From: an uncultured Chloroflexales bacterium
GTDB lineage: Bacteria > Chloroflexota > Chloroflexia > Chloroflexales > Chloroflexaceae
DNA: 64,000 bases
Assembly: GCA_937918935.1 (NCBI GenBank)
Contig: CAKZSI010000026.1
Coordinates: 39,594-103,593, forward strand
Reading direction: 5' to 3'
This document shows positions 45,550 to 54,197 of the stretch, one piece after another (the stretch's first letter is position 1; each line of letters begins with the position of its first letter). The position numbers were made by a program, and so were the translations under genes. Below the pieces are notes generated by a model that saw nothing but the letters and a program-made list of their open reading frames with translations, was not told the DNA's origin and did not search any database.

Positions 45550-48500
45550 ATGATCAGTTCAGCTTCTCCCACTGAACTCCAGCGGTTTGCCACCACAGAG
45601 GCAGCCCGCGCTGCCGAGCTCGATCACCAGGCGCAGCGACTCGGAGCGGCTCTGGGCCATTTTGCCGCCACCTGCACCGAGTTCTCAACCGGTATCGATA
45701 GCAGCCTGGCTCACCCGCTTCATGATCATGCTCGTTCTGCCAGTGCAATTGGTGAGCGGACTGCTGCGGTCGGACGTCAGTTCGAAAGAGCGGATCAGGG
45801 GGCAGGATTCCGTACAACTCTTAGAACGCTTGTGCAGGTCTTTCACGGCCTGGCTCTACGGATGGCGACCGGCTCAGGAGGTCGCGTTTCCTCTGGCAAC
45901 CTGAACCCTCTCCTGCAACCTTTCCGTAATCTGGCTCTCCAGGCAGCAACGAGCCCTCGGCCTGATCATGTTTCAATCAGTCTACTGGCCTGGGCGCCTG
46001 CGTTTGCGCTCATCGGTGGAACCGTAACGCTTTTCACCAACCTGTGGCAGGCAATCCAGAACTCATGGAACGACTGGCGGCAGTGGTTCAGTGCATGGTG
46101 GAACAACTGGAACCAGGGGGTCGCTGACTGGTGGCAGAATGCTCAGAACTCCTGGAATGACTGGTGGCAGAATGCTCAGAACTCCTGGAATAACTGGTGG
46201 CAGAATGCTCAGAACTCCTGGAATGACTGGTGGCAGGCAACTCAGAGGTCATGGGATGAGTGGTGGCAGAACACCGGCGACTGGTGGAATAGCTGGTGGC
46301 AACCGGGCGAGTGGTGGAATGGCATCGTAAACTGGTGGAATGACCTGCACCCGTTCTGGAAAGGGGTGCTGATTGTTCTTGGAATTCTCATAGCTATTAT
46401 CCTCGCACTTGTAGCGGTTAAACTCGCGCTGGCTGCGGGGGCTGGCGCGCTGCTTGCGGCGATTGGCTCGTTTCTTAAGGGAGCAGTCGTATTTGTCTTT
46501 ACACGAGCTCTACCGTGGATTGTACGGCAAGGTTTGCCCTGGGTCTGGAGGTGGATCTCGCAGCAAGCCTGGCCCTGGGTCTGGAGGTGGATCTCGCAGC
46601 AAGCCTGGCCCTGGGTCTCGAAGCAAGCCTGGCCCTGGGTCTCGAAGCAAGCCTGGCCCTGGGTCTCGAAGCAAGCCTGGCCTTGGGTCTGGAAGAATCT
46701 GTCTATCGATTTTACCAAAGGCGTCATTAACGCTATTGGAAGGATTTTGGTGAACCTATTCAATCTTTATAACGTCTACTCGACGGGAGAAATGCTCATC
46801 GACTTTGGAAGGACCGTACTTACGTATATGTTTGCTGGCAGGGCATCCTCAACAGCTACAGGCGAGCAGTTTAAGAACTTGTTATCTGCGTATGATAAAT
46901 GGGTCACTAAAAATGTTCCCCCGCAATTCCAGGGTCTCGCTCGAGTAGGTGGTCCTATCGCTGCTGGCCTTTTCCTTCTCTTCGGCGGGTTGCTTGTGAA
47001 AAGGATTCCAATCGGAGGGCTCCTGAAGAGGCTCCCACCGCTCCCACCGTGGACTGCCAACTTGGGGACGTACTTGTGGACTATGACTCCGCCGGGAGTG
47101 CCATACCTCTTGAACGCCGCACGGTCTCTGCCGGGAGCGCTAGCGAGCAGGCTGCCATCCCTCTTGAACGCCGCACGGTCTCTGCCGGGAGCAATCCTGA
47201 ACCGCCTCCCACCGTCGTGGGCTGCCAAGCTGAAATACCTCAAGGAAAACTGGATCCAGGCCTGGAAAGCAGAATGGAAAAGTAACCTGCTTAAACTCCG
47301 CATCAATGCCATCTGGTCCTGGTTCCTCAGCCAAGATCTATTCCAAGCTGCACTAACAGCCCTGGGCTATATCTTCTCAGGAGGTTTTTCGGCCAAGAAT
47401 CGTGAAACTATAATATCAGCCATACGTTGGACTGCAGCTGGAGAGTTTGTAAAAATTCTCCCTGTCGCTATATACAGGGTCGTGAAACAGTTGTCTTCGC
47501 CTCCAGCTACTCCACCTAGCAATTCACAACCTAGCAATTCACAACCTAGCAATTCACCAACGGCTCCAGCTACTCCACCGGCTAGCAATTCACCAACTGG
47601 AACTGGAGTCGGACACATCCCCGCCACAACTAGTGTAAACAACGGCGCTAATAACGGTGTCGGCAGCGGATCGAGCGCCACACCTTTCATCCCTCACACT
47701 CCAAACGTGCCAGAGCCAACGAGAATTGAAGCGCCCTCGTCGTCGAATGGTGACGGAACCTCTTCAATCCCTGACGCGCCAGCCACGCCTGTTGATCCAA
47801 CTCTGATGCCGGAGCCGACGCCGATTCAAGCACCCTCGCCGTCGGATGGTAATGGGGTCTCTGACGCAGCTCCAGAGATACCTTCAGTGCAACCTGATCT
47901 CCCCGATCCCGATGTCATCGAGGATGCTGTAGCCCGGCTACGGGAACAACTGAGGCAGGGTACTCCTGTGGAAAGTCTGCTGGCAGGAGGAGCAGCAGTC
48001 CGGGATTTGCTGGCTGCCGGGGTGTTACCTGAGACATTGCTCCTGGTCAGACCGACTGAGGCAATGCTCCATGAGTTGGTCGCCCTGGCACAGACCGATG
48101 CACAGGTAGCGCCTATCCTACAGAGGTTCCTGGGCCTGGCTAGCGATCAGCGCGCAGAAGGCAGAGTGACACTGGAGGCGGCTCTCCAGGCTGCTATCGG
48201 CCTTGAGCTTGAGAAGAGCGGCCAACTAACCGGACCTCTTGCACCTGCATATATGCCGGACGGACGGCGAGTACTGGTAGATGGCAACAACGTAGCGTGG
48301 GGCTTCATGCCGGCCCTGGACTCGCCACAACCTGGCGAGCATGCCGAAGCAACCTTCGATCTGCCAGCACTAATGAGCAGGTTGATGGCTTTTCAGGAGA
48401 CAGGGCTTCATGTGATCCTGACTACCGATGATCTGACACCGCCTCAGCTAGCGGAGGTGCAAGCAGCGATAGCTACACTGCCTTTCGCTGATCGCGTGCT

Positions 48501-48552
48501 TCTGTGGAATCCTACGACTTCTCCTGTTCCGGCTATGCAGGGCGCAGAGTAA
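45550..48552 (+). CDS. Giant Trp-repeat membrane protein of the type VII-like locus
   Basis: 1000 residues, start after AAGGAGACTT. Residues 1-100 are helical and WXG/LXG-like in style. Residues 165-265 are Trp-rich: three 11-residue DWWQNAQNSWN-type units (193-225), a fourth degenerate one, then WWN/WWQ runs. Residues 270-330 are strongly hydrophobic (two or more spans). Residues 329-383 carry QAWPWVWRWIS and KQAWPWVS repeats. Another span lies near 467 and a duplicated LLNAARSLPGA unit near 522-550. A Ser/Asn/Pro linker with SNSQP repeats (660-710) follows. The C-terminal 130 residues end in VLVDGNNVAWGF, which resembles the first strand of NYN/PIN nucleases. I recognise no homologue. It sits directly before the ATPase gene (3-bp gap) and is the best candidate for a system-specific channel or effector. 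Confidence 0.7.
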   Translation: MISSASPTELQRFATTEAARAAELDHQAQRLGAALGHFAATCTEFSTGIDSSLAHPLHDHARSASAIGERTAAVGRQFERADQGAGFRTTLRTLVQVFHGLALRMATGSGGRVSSGNLNPLLQPFRNLALQAATSPRPDHVSISLLAWAPAFALIGGTVTLFTNLWQAIQNSWNDWRQWFSAWWNNWNQGVADWWQNAQNSWNDWWQNAQNSWNNWWQNAQNSWNDWWQATQRSWDEWWQNTGDWWNSWWQPGEWWNGIVNWWNDLHPFWKGVLIVLGILIAIILALVAVKLALAAGAGALLAAIGSFLKGAVVFVFTRALPWIVRQGLPWVWRWISQQAWPWVWRWISQQAWPWVSKQAWPWVSKQAWPWVSKQAWPWVWKNLSIDFTKGVINAIGRILVNLFNLYNVYSTGEMLIDFGRTVLTYMFAGRASSTATGEQFKNLLSAYDKWVTKNVPPQFQGLARVGGPIAAGLFLLFGGLLVKRIPIGGLLKRLPPLPPWTANLGTYLWTMTPPGVPYLLNAARSLPGALASRLPSLLNAARSLPGAILNRLPPSWAAKLKYLKENWIQAWKAEWKSNLLKLRINAIWSWFLSQDLFQAALTALGYIFSGGFSAKNRETIISAIRWTAAGEFVKILPVAIYRVVKQLSSPPATPPSNSQPSNSQPSNSPTAPATPPASNSPTGTGVGHIPATTSVNNGANNGVGSGSSATPFIPHTPNVPEPTRIEAPSSSNGDGTSSIPDAPATPVDPTLMPEPTPIQAPSPSDGNGVSDAAPEIPSVQPDLPDPDVIEDAVARLREQLRQGTPVESLLAGGAAVRDLLAAGVLPETLLLVRPTEAMLHELVALAQTDAQVAPILQRFLGLASDQRAEGRVTLEAALQAAIGLELEKSGQLTGPLAPAYMPDGRRVLVDGNNVAWGFMPALDSPQPGEHAEATFDLPALMSRLMAFQETGLHVILTTDDLTPPQLAEVQAAIATLPFADRVLLWNPTTSPVPAMQGAE
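46126..46245 (+). repeat. 33-bp tandem repeats encoding DWWQNAQNSWN units
   Basis: Three near-identical 33-bp units (46126-46158, 46159-46191, 46192-46224) with a diverged fourth. DNA identity is almost complete (one base differs in unit 3), which points to recent expansion by slippage or unequal exchange. Confidence 0.85.
46534..46690 (+). repeat. 36-bp and 24-bp tandem repeats encoding WPWV units
   Basis: Two 36-bp units (46534-46605) followed by three exact 24-bp units (46606-46677) and a partial copy. The 24-bp unit is a shortened version of the 36-bp unit, so both arose from one TGGCCCTGGGTCTC-type seed. Confidence 0.85.
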
Positions 48553-48555
48553 CCC

Positions 48556-51500
48556 ATGGTACAACAAACGAACGGCGCGGTAGCGCAGCCGGCGTCTGAG
48601 CAACCAGCGCAGACCAGGCACGATGGGGCGACATTGCCCGTAGTGCGCATTGCACCGGTGCACAGTACCTCTCAAGCCCCGACGCAGCATACCGGTCCTG
48701 GCAAAGCCGGCATCTGGTTCAACCGCCCACCTCGCACGCGTCCGGTCTGGTCTGATGTCACAGTTGAGCTGCCGGAGCAGCCTGCTCCATTTCGCCGCAA
48801 TTCACAATCGGTTCTTCTACAGGCTGCTATGCCACTGCTGGCTGTGGTAGTTATGGGGCTGGCCTACTCGATGATCAGCTCCAACAGTAACGCCTGGCTC
48901 TTCGTGCTTCCGATGGGCGCCATCGGTGTAGTGAGCGCTATAGGCTCACTGCTCATGCAGCGATCTCAGGAGCGGCAGCAGCGTGAGGAGTTCCACGCGC
49001 GGGTGGCTTTCTTCGAGGAGCAGCTCGCCGAAGCGCAGAAGCGACTCGCTCATCTGGCCTCTCATGAACGGGCAGCTCGTTGCTACATCGCGCCCGAACC
49101 GGAGGACCTGCTACAAATCGCGGGTGTGTTGCATCCTGAGCAGCATCCTGAGCCGCGACTCTGGGAGCGACGGCCATGGGACGATGACTTTCTCGCACTG
49201 CGCCTGGGTGTTGGCAGCGTTGTGCCGGGTTTTGTGGTGCGCGCGCCAACTCCGCCCCGCGACACTGCTCCTGATCGTCGGATCTATGCCCTGCAAAAGC
49301 AGTACGCGACTCTCACCGGGGTTCCAATCAGTGCGCCACTGGCTCGCCTTGGCTCACTGGGGCTGGCAGGTCCCAGGGATCGTCGTGACGCCCTGCTGAG
49401 AGCGATGCTCTGGCAGATCGTTACCCTGCATGCCCCTGGCGAAGTGCGGCTGGCTTTCGTCTGCCCTCCTGAGCATGCTGAGGAGTGGGAATGGCTGCGG
49501 TGGCTTGACCATACTATCCCTCCAAGCAACGAGCCAGGTCAGCGCTTGCGCATGGTTGCCAGTGAGTCTCGGGCAACGACGGCTATGCTCAGCACCCTGC
49601 TCGACGAGTTCAGCCGACGCCGTGATCGGATTGCTCAAGCCAGGGCCAGAAGCGAGACTCCTCCTATCTTCCCCACTATTCTACTGGTCGTAATTGGCGC
49701 CAGGCAGTTGCAGAGCCAGCCGCTGCTCGTTGAGATGATGCGATCCGGAGCGGCGCACCAGATGCTGCTGATCTGCGTCGAGGATCGCTGGGAGGAATTG
49801 CCAGGCGATTGTGCCGCGATGGTTGACCTGAATGCTGAGGGGGAAGTGCGGATCGCGCAGGCCGGAGCTGCGTGGAGCACTGAACGTTGTATCGCCGACG
49901 CCGCGGCACTAGAGGCAAGTGACAAACTTGCCCGCTGCCTTGCCGGGATTCGGCTGATGCAAGACGGCACGCGCCAGGAACTGCCGCGCAACAAGCGCCT
50001 CTTTGATATGCTTGATATTACGAGCGAAGCCGATCTCAAGCCCCCTCGCTTCTGGCATGCATTGCCCGAAGAAGCCTGGCATCGCAATGTACCGATTGGC
50101 GTGCGGGCCGACGGGGAAGCAATGGTCCTTAACCTCAACCAGAATGCCCACGGACCTCATGGCATCATTGCCGGAACAACGGGCGCCGGTAAGAGTGTGC
50201 TGCTCCAGGCTATCATTGCCGCTCTGACAATCACCCATCCGCCTGAACGACTCAACCTGCTCCTGATTGACTTTAAAGGCGGCGCATCACTGGCGATGTT
50301 TGAGGCTCTGGCCCACACGATAGGCATGGTTACCGACCTGGAAGGTCGTCTGGCAGAGCGTGCAATGACTGCTATTAAGAGTGAGATCCGTCGGCGCAAG
50401 CGGATCTTACGTGAAACCGCTGCCAGTGTTGGCGGCAAAGTAGAGGACATTCATGATTACCGGTCGGTAGCAAACAAACGGCAACTGCCGCCGCTGCCCA
50501 ACTTGCTCATCGTGATTGACGAGTTCGATGAGATGGTCAAGACATACCCCGATTTCGTTACCGAGCTGGTGCGAGTCGTGAAACAGGGCCGTTCTCTCGG
50601 AGTCCATCTGCTGGTAGCCTCGCAGCAACCTGCACGGGCAGTGACGGACGAAATCCGCACCCAGCTCAAGTTCTTCATCGCCCTCCGTCTGGGTAGCGCT
50701 GACGATAGCCGCGAGATGATTCTGAAGACCGACGCTGCATTCCTGCCGACCAATATTCCAGGACGGGCCTATATGCGCGTTGGCTCGGAGGCGGAGCTGT
50801 TTCAGGTAGCCCATGTGGCAGGGACCTATCAAGAGACACATTCGGTCGAGCAGCAAGCAGCGCCGCGAATCAGTCTGATGATCGATGGCCAGGAACGCGT
50901 GATAGATGGGCGCCAGGCTGCTGAGACTCACGAGGACCGGCAACGCATCACTGATCTGGACGTACTGGTGCGAGCTTTAGGCCAGGCCAGCCAGGAGCGC
51001 CTCGTCCAACTTGCGGCCAGGGGTTGGCAACTGCAACCGATCTGGCAGCAACCACTACCATCGCATCTGAGTCTCGGCGAACTCCAACAGGTCACACCCG
51101 ATCCTGTCGAGCTCCAGGCAGTGCTGCGAGCCGCCTGGAGCCGTGGCGCCAGTTACGAACGCTGGCTCGAAGCAACGCTCGGCCTGATTGACATTCCTCA
51201 GGAGAGCAGGCAGGAAGTGCTCAAAGTAAACCTGGCTGAGCGGCACCTGGCAGTCGTGGGCGCTCCAGGAAGCGGGAAGACCACGCTGCTGCGCACCTTG
51301 ATCCTCAGCCTGGCACTGACCCATAGTCCTCAGGATCTCTGGTTCTTTGGCCTCGACGGAGGTGGTCAGGGCCTGAGCATTCTGAGCGGCCTCCCCCATG
51401 TTGGCGATGTAGTACAGGTTAGTGACCGTGAGCGCGTCCAGCGGCTCTTCTACATGCTAAACTCGCTGGTGCGGGAAAGGCAGGAGCGCCTGCGTGCTGC

Positions 51501-52809
51501 GGGGGCCAGTGACCTGCCTGCCTACAGGCGAGCCGGCGGCGAGCGAATTCCGGCAATCGTCTTGATCATTCACCGTATCGCCATTCTGCGCGAGGCGTTC
51601 GGTGACTCCTTCAAGGATGTCACAATCCTTGACGACGTGGTGCGACTGCTGCGCGTTTGTAAGCCCTGTGGCATCCACATCGTTATTACTGCCGATTCGC
51701 CTCGCGATATGCCTTACAAACTCCTTAGTCTGCTCGACAGCCGCATTTCGATGCGTCTGCCCGATATCCATGACTATACTGACGTTCTCGGCGGACGAGT
51801 CAGCGGTCAGATCCCTACAAGCCTGCCGGGCAGGGCTCTCTGTACCTTGCCGGAATTAGGGATTCTTGATACTCAGATCGCCCTGCCGCTCCTAGACGCA
51901 GCCGTTGTGATCGACAAGGCAGACGCCGAGCAGGCTACTATCACAGAGAGTGACCTGAATGCAGAACTCAGGCAACTGGTAGCGGAGCTGGCTCAGGCAT
52001 GGAATGGCCCGGCAGCGGTCTTGCCGCCGCAGGTGCGTCTCCTGCCCGAGCGTGTGACTCTAGAGCAGGTGCTGCGCGCAGAGTCAGCCTCGGATTCGGG
52101 CAGGACAGAGCTACGTGCTGTTCTTGGGCTCGAAAGCAACAACCTGAGGCCAACGGCGCTTCGGCTTGATCAGGATGCCCCCCATGCCCTGATCGTCGGC
52201 CCGCGGCGCAGTGGCAAGACAACAGCCCTGCGTACTCTTGTTCTCAGCCTGGCTCATCGTTACCGGCCCGAACAACTCAAGATCATCTTAATTGATCCTC
52301 ATCGAGGAGGATTGGCACAACTACGTAAACTGCGTCATGTTGAGCATTATGCTCGGAGTGAAACAGAGATCAAATCTCTGGCAAGTTTCCTGGATCAAAT
52401 ACGACAGACCCGATCGGTTAAGCAGCACCGTGTGGTGGTGATCGATGATTTTCACATCGGCAAGAGCAGCATGAAGCAGGAGTTTGCTCAAGCCTTCACT
52501 GGCGATAGAAACCTCTTTCAGGTACTGAGTGACCTGGCAATCAGCGGCGCTGAGAATGGTATACACCTGCTGATAGCAGCACAGATCACGTATGCGGACG
52601 ATAATCTGCTCAAGCGTCTCGACGAGTCGCGCACCGGTATTATCCTCTGGCCCCACACTTACGATCCTGGCACAAAGCTGCTCGGTATCAGTCTGCCCAG
52701 TGGTGAACGGGGAGCTGAACTGCCGCCGGGTCGTGCGTTTTTGATCCAGGAGGATTCGCAGCAACTTGTGCAACTCGCATACGGTGAGGCAGAATATGCA
52801 GCAGAATGA
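48556..52809 (+). CDS. EccC/EssC-like FtsK/SpoIIIE ATPase (type VII secretion motor)
   Basis: 1417 residues. Two membrane spans near 85-135 (AAMPLLAVVVMGLAYSM; LFVLPMGAIGVVSAIGSLLM) are followed by three ATPase domains. D1 has GTTGAGKS (about 538) and a Walker B LLIVIDEFDEM (about 650). D2 has GAPGSGKT (about 902), but its Walker B region reads IVLIIHRIAI with no Asp-Asp/Glu pair. D3 has GPRRSGKT (about 1214) and HRVVVIDDFHIG. Three tandem domains after two spans is the EccC (actinobacterial) and EssC (Firmicutes) plan; the FHA pair at the start of EssC is not present. In those systems D1 powers transport and D3 binds WXG substrates. It lies directly downstream of the Trp-repeat gene. Confidence 0.92.
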   Translation: MVQQTNGAVAQPASEQPAQTRHDGATLPVVRIAPVHSTSQAPTQHTGPGKAGIWFNRPPRTRPVWSDVTVELPEQPAPFRRNSQSVLLQAAMPLLAVVVMGLAYSMISSNSNAWLFVLPMGAIGVVSAIGSLLMQRSQERQQREEFHARVAFFEEQLAEAQKRLAHLASHERAARCYIAPEPEDLLQIAGVLHPEQHPEPRLWERRPWDDDFLALRLGVGSVVPGFVVRAPTPPRDTAPDRRIYALQKQYATLTGVPISAPLARLGSLGLAGPRDRRDALLRAMLWQIVTLHAPGEVRLAFVCPPEHAEEWEWLRWLDHTIPPSNEPGQRLRMVASESRATTAMLSTLLDEFSRRRDRIAQARARSETPPIFPTILLVVIGARQLQSQPLLVEMMRSGAAHQMLLICVEDRWEELPGDCAAMVDLNAEGEVRIAQAGAAWSTERCIADAAALEASDKLARCLAGIRLMQDGTRQELPRNKRLFDMLDITSEADLKPPRFWHALPEEAWHRNVPIGVRADGEAMVLNLNQNAHGPHGIIAGTTGAGKSVLLQAIIAALTITHPPERLNLLLIDFKGGASLAMFEALAHTIGMVTDLEGRLAERAMTAIKSEIRRRKRILRETAASVGGKVEDIHDYRSVANKRQLPPLPNLLIVIDEFDEMVKTYPDFVTELVRVVKQGRSLGVHLLVASQQPARAVTDEIRTQLKFFIALRLGSADDSREMILKTDAAFLPTNIPGRAYMRVGSEAELFQVAHVAGTYQETHSVEQQAAPRISLMIDGQERVIDGRQAAETHEDRQRITDLDVLVRALGQASQERLVQLAARGWQLQPIWQQPLPSHLSLGELQQVTPDPVELQAVLRAAWSRGASYERWLEATLGLIDIPQESRQEVLKVNLAERHLAVVGAPGSGKTTLLRTLILSLALTHSPQDLWFFGLDGGGQGLSILSGLPHVGDVVQVSDRERVQRLFYMLNSLVRERQERLRAAGASDLPAYRRAGGERIPAIVLIIHRIAILREAFGDSFKDVTILDDVVRLLRVCKPCGIHIVITADSPRDMPYKLLSLLDSRISMRLPDIHDYTDVLGGRVSGQIPTSLPGRALCTLPELGILDTQIALPLLDAAVVIDKADAEQATITESDLNAELRQLVAELAQAWNGPAAVLPPQVRLLPERVTLEQVLRAESASDSGRTELRAVLGLESNNLRPTALRLDQDAPHALIVGPRRSGKTTALRTLVLSLAHRYRPEQLKIILIDPHRGGLAQLRKLRHVEHYARSETEIKSLASFLDQIRQTRSVKQHRVVVIDDFHIGKSSMKQEFAQAFTGDRNLFQVLSDLAISGAENGIHLLIAAQITYADDNLLKRLDESRTGIILWPHTYDPGTKLLGISLPSGERGAELPPGRAFLIQEDSQQLVQLAYGEAEYAAE

Positions 52810-53437
52810 GCTGACAGTGACATTGCACTGGGATCAAGACGGCATGCGGCGGAGCGCGATAGCCACCCTTGCTGACAGTACGCCGTCCGATCTGATCCCA
52901 CTCCTGATTGAAGGTTGTGGATTATTGAACACCAGAGCAGATGGTACGCCTATTACCTATCAGTTGCAGCACGGCTCAGAGTACCAGCGTCCCCTTGCCA
53001 GTGATCGTCTGTTGTCAGCCCAGGGGGTACGTAGCGGGAGCCACCTCTGGCTCAGTGTAGTTCCGGCCTCCCCTTCAGTACCGCGCTGCATCTTCACCTT
53101 GCCCGACGGCACAGAGTTAATTATCAGCCCACGAGGCCAGGCACTTACCCGCAACTGGCTCCTCGGGCTGCTCCGTCTGCTACATCCTGAAGAGTACGCT
53201 CGCCAGGAGTTACTGGGCGAGGAATCGCCCTACTGTGCCGTGTCAAACAGTCGTCCTCACTGTGTAGTCCGCCACTCACCGGAGCAGGGCTGGCTGCTCG
53301 TTGTAGACCGCGACGATGTAGTCACCCTCCTCAATAACCGACCTCTAGCTTCCGGGTCCTCTGAACCTCTCAGCAGCGGCGATCTGATCACCCTTGGCGA
53401 TTCCAACGGACTGCTCTTGCAGGTCTCTACATGGTAG
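52796..53437 (+). CDS. YukD-like ubiquitin-fold domain fused to an FHA-like domain
   Basis: 213 residues from MQQNELTVTLHWD, a start with GGTGAGG upstream and a 14-bp overlap with the ATPase gene, implying coupling. Residues 1-90 match a YukD/EsaB-like ubiquitin fold (DLIPLLIEGCGLLNTRADG, YQLQHGSEYQRPLASDRLLSAQGVRSGSHLWL). Residues 140-213 look FHA-like: SNSRPHCVVRH, then VVTLLNNRPLASGSSEPLSSGDLITLG, with Ser-Arg and Asn-Asn at phosphopeptide-binding positions. YukD-type domains are integral to type VII systems. The fusion would link the secretion apparatus to the kinase pathway. The FHA call is the weaker part. Confidence 0.75.
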   Translation: MQQNELTVTLHWDQDGMRRSAIATLADSTPSDLIPLLIEGCGLLNTRADGTPITYQLQHGSEYQRPLASDRLLSAQGVRSGSHLWLSVVPASPSVPRCIFTLPDGTELIISPRGQALTRNWLLGLLRLLHPEEYARQELLGEESPYCAVSNSRPHCVVRHSPEQGWLLVVDRDDVVTLLNNRPLASGSSEPLSSGDLITLGDSNGLLLQVSTW

Positions 53438-53906
53438 ATGTAGATGCAGTAACTCTATGAGGACCCCGGGTTCGGCTACTCCTGGGAGGGCGACCCGGAG
53501 GAGTCGGGTTCTACCCAGCCCTATCGGAGAGGTTGGGGAACTGCGGTGTTCCCAATGCGCTCCGCAAAAAACTCCGCCCCTGAAGCGAGGGTCCGGGTCC
53601 CCTACCAACCGCTGTCAGGGTCGCTTACCCCTCGACCAGAAGGCAAAAGGGAAACAGCGCACTCCCACGCCTACCCCGGGCAGAGGTATGGGAAAACCTG
53701 GTTTCCCCTAACGCCAGACCCTTTCGCGAGGCGCACCACGCCGCGATGACTGGGAGGACGCCGCCCTTCCAGAGCCTCGCACTGCGTCTATTCGCAGACA
53801 ATTAAATATATTTTCATTATTTCACCCAGGCATTATTCATCCAGTATTTCTTTCGCTGTACTACTATCTACCAGCACACGTTCTTCCAGCGCGTGGAGAC
53901 CCTCCT
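53438..53906. other. Intergenic region with long composite repeat, right copy
   Basis: 469 bp. It contains a hairpin related to family A at 53533-53555 (TTGGGGAAC pairing with GTTCCCAA). The right copy of the long repeat (53640-53790) has its family A core at 53690-53708 and a diverged family B half near 53752. An AT-rich stretch at 53800-53850 probably holds the promoter of the following small gene. No coding frame is supported. Confidence 0.65.
53640..53790. repeat. Long composite repeat, right copy (flanks secretion locus)
   Basis: Same orientation and block order as 36165-36335: AGAAGGCAAAAGGGAAAC, GCACTCCCACGC, CTACCCC, family A core, ACCCTTTCGCGAGGCGCACC and ACGCCG. It lies immediately beyond the last gene of the right arm. 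Confidence 0.75.
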
Positions 53907-54137
53907 ATGGCAGTCCTGGTCAAGACGAAGTTGCAATGCGTGCGCTGCGGCCATTCGAACGAGTCGATCTTTGATCGTCGCGAGTTTTATTCGTGCAAGA
54001 ATACCCGCTGCCGCTCCTACGGCTTTTTCTACTGCGGTCGCTGCCTAGTCGAGATGAACGCACCACGCCAACGCTTCTTTGGCAAGCCCTCCCACTGCCC
54101 GCGCTGTAAGGGTGAATTGCAGCGTCACGAGGGTTAA
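53907..54137 (+). CDS. Small double zinc-ribbon protein
   Basis: 76 residues with eight Cys in four pairs: CVRCG, CKNTRC, CGRC and CPRC. The pattern suggests two intertwined zinc ribbons or a single treble-clef-like fold. The sequence is otherwise basic, with aromatic residues (FYSC, GFFYCGRC). GGAG lies 9 bases before the ATG. It follows the secretion locus after a repeat-filled gap and an AT-rich promoter-like stretch, so it is probably separate from it. I recognise no named family. Nucleic-acid binding is a reasonable guess only. Confidence 0.65.
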   Translation: MAVLVKTKLQCVRCGHSNESIFDRREFYSCKNTRCRSYGFFYCGRCLVEMNAPRQRFFGKPSHCPRCKGELQRHEG

Positions 54138-54197
54138 GATTCCATCTCGAAACCTTGACGGCTGCTTATGTGAACGAAGCCTTCTTGCATTTCTGCC

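Noticed and set aside
43734..53437. Polymorphic toxin plus immunity pair in the right arm
   Set aside because: No small immunity-like gene follows the Trp-repeat protein; the ATPase gene starts 3 bp later. A toxin role for its C-terminus remains only a possibility.
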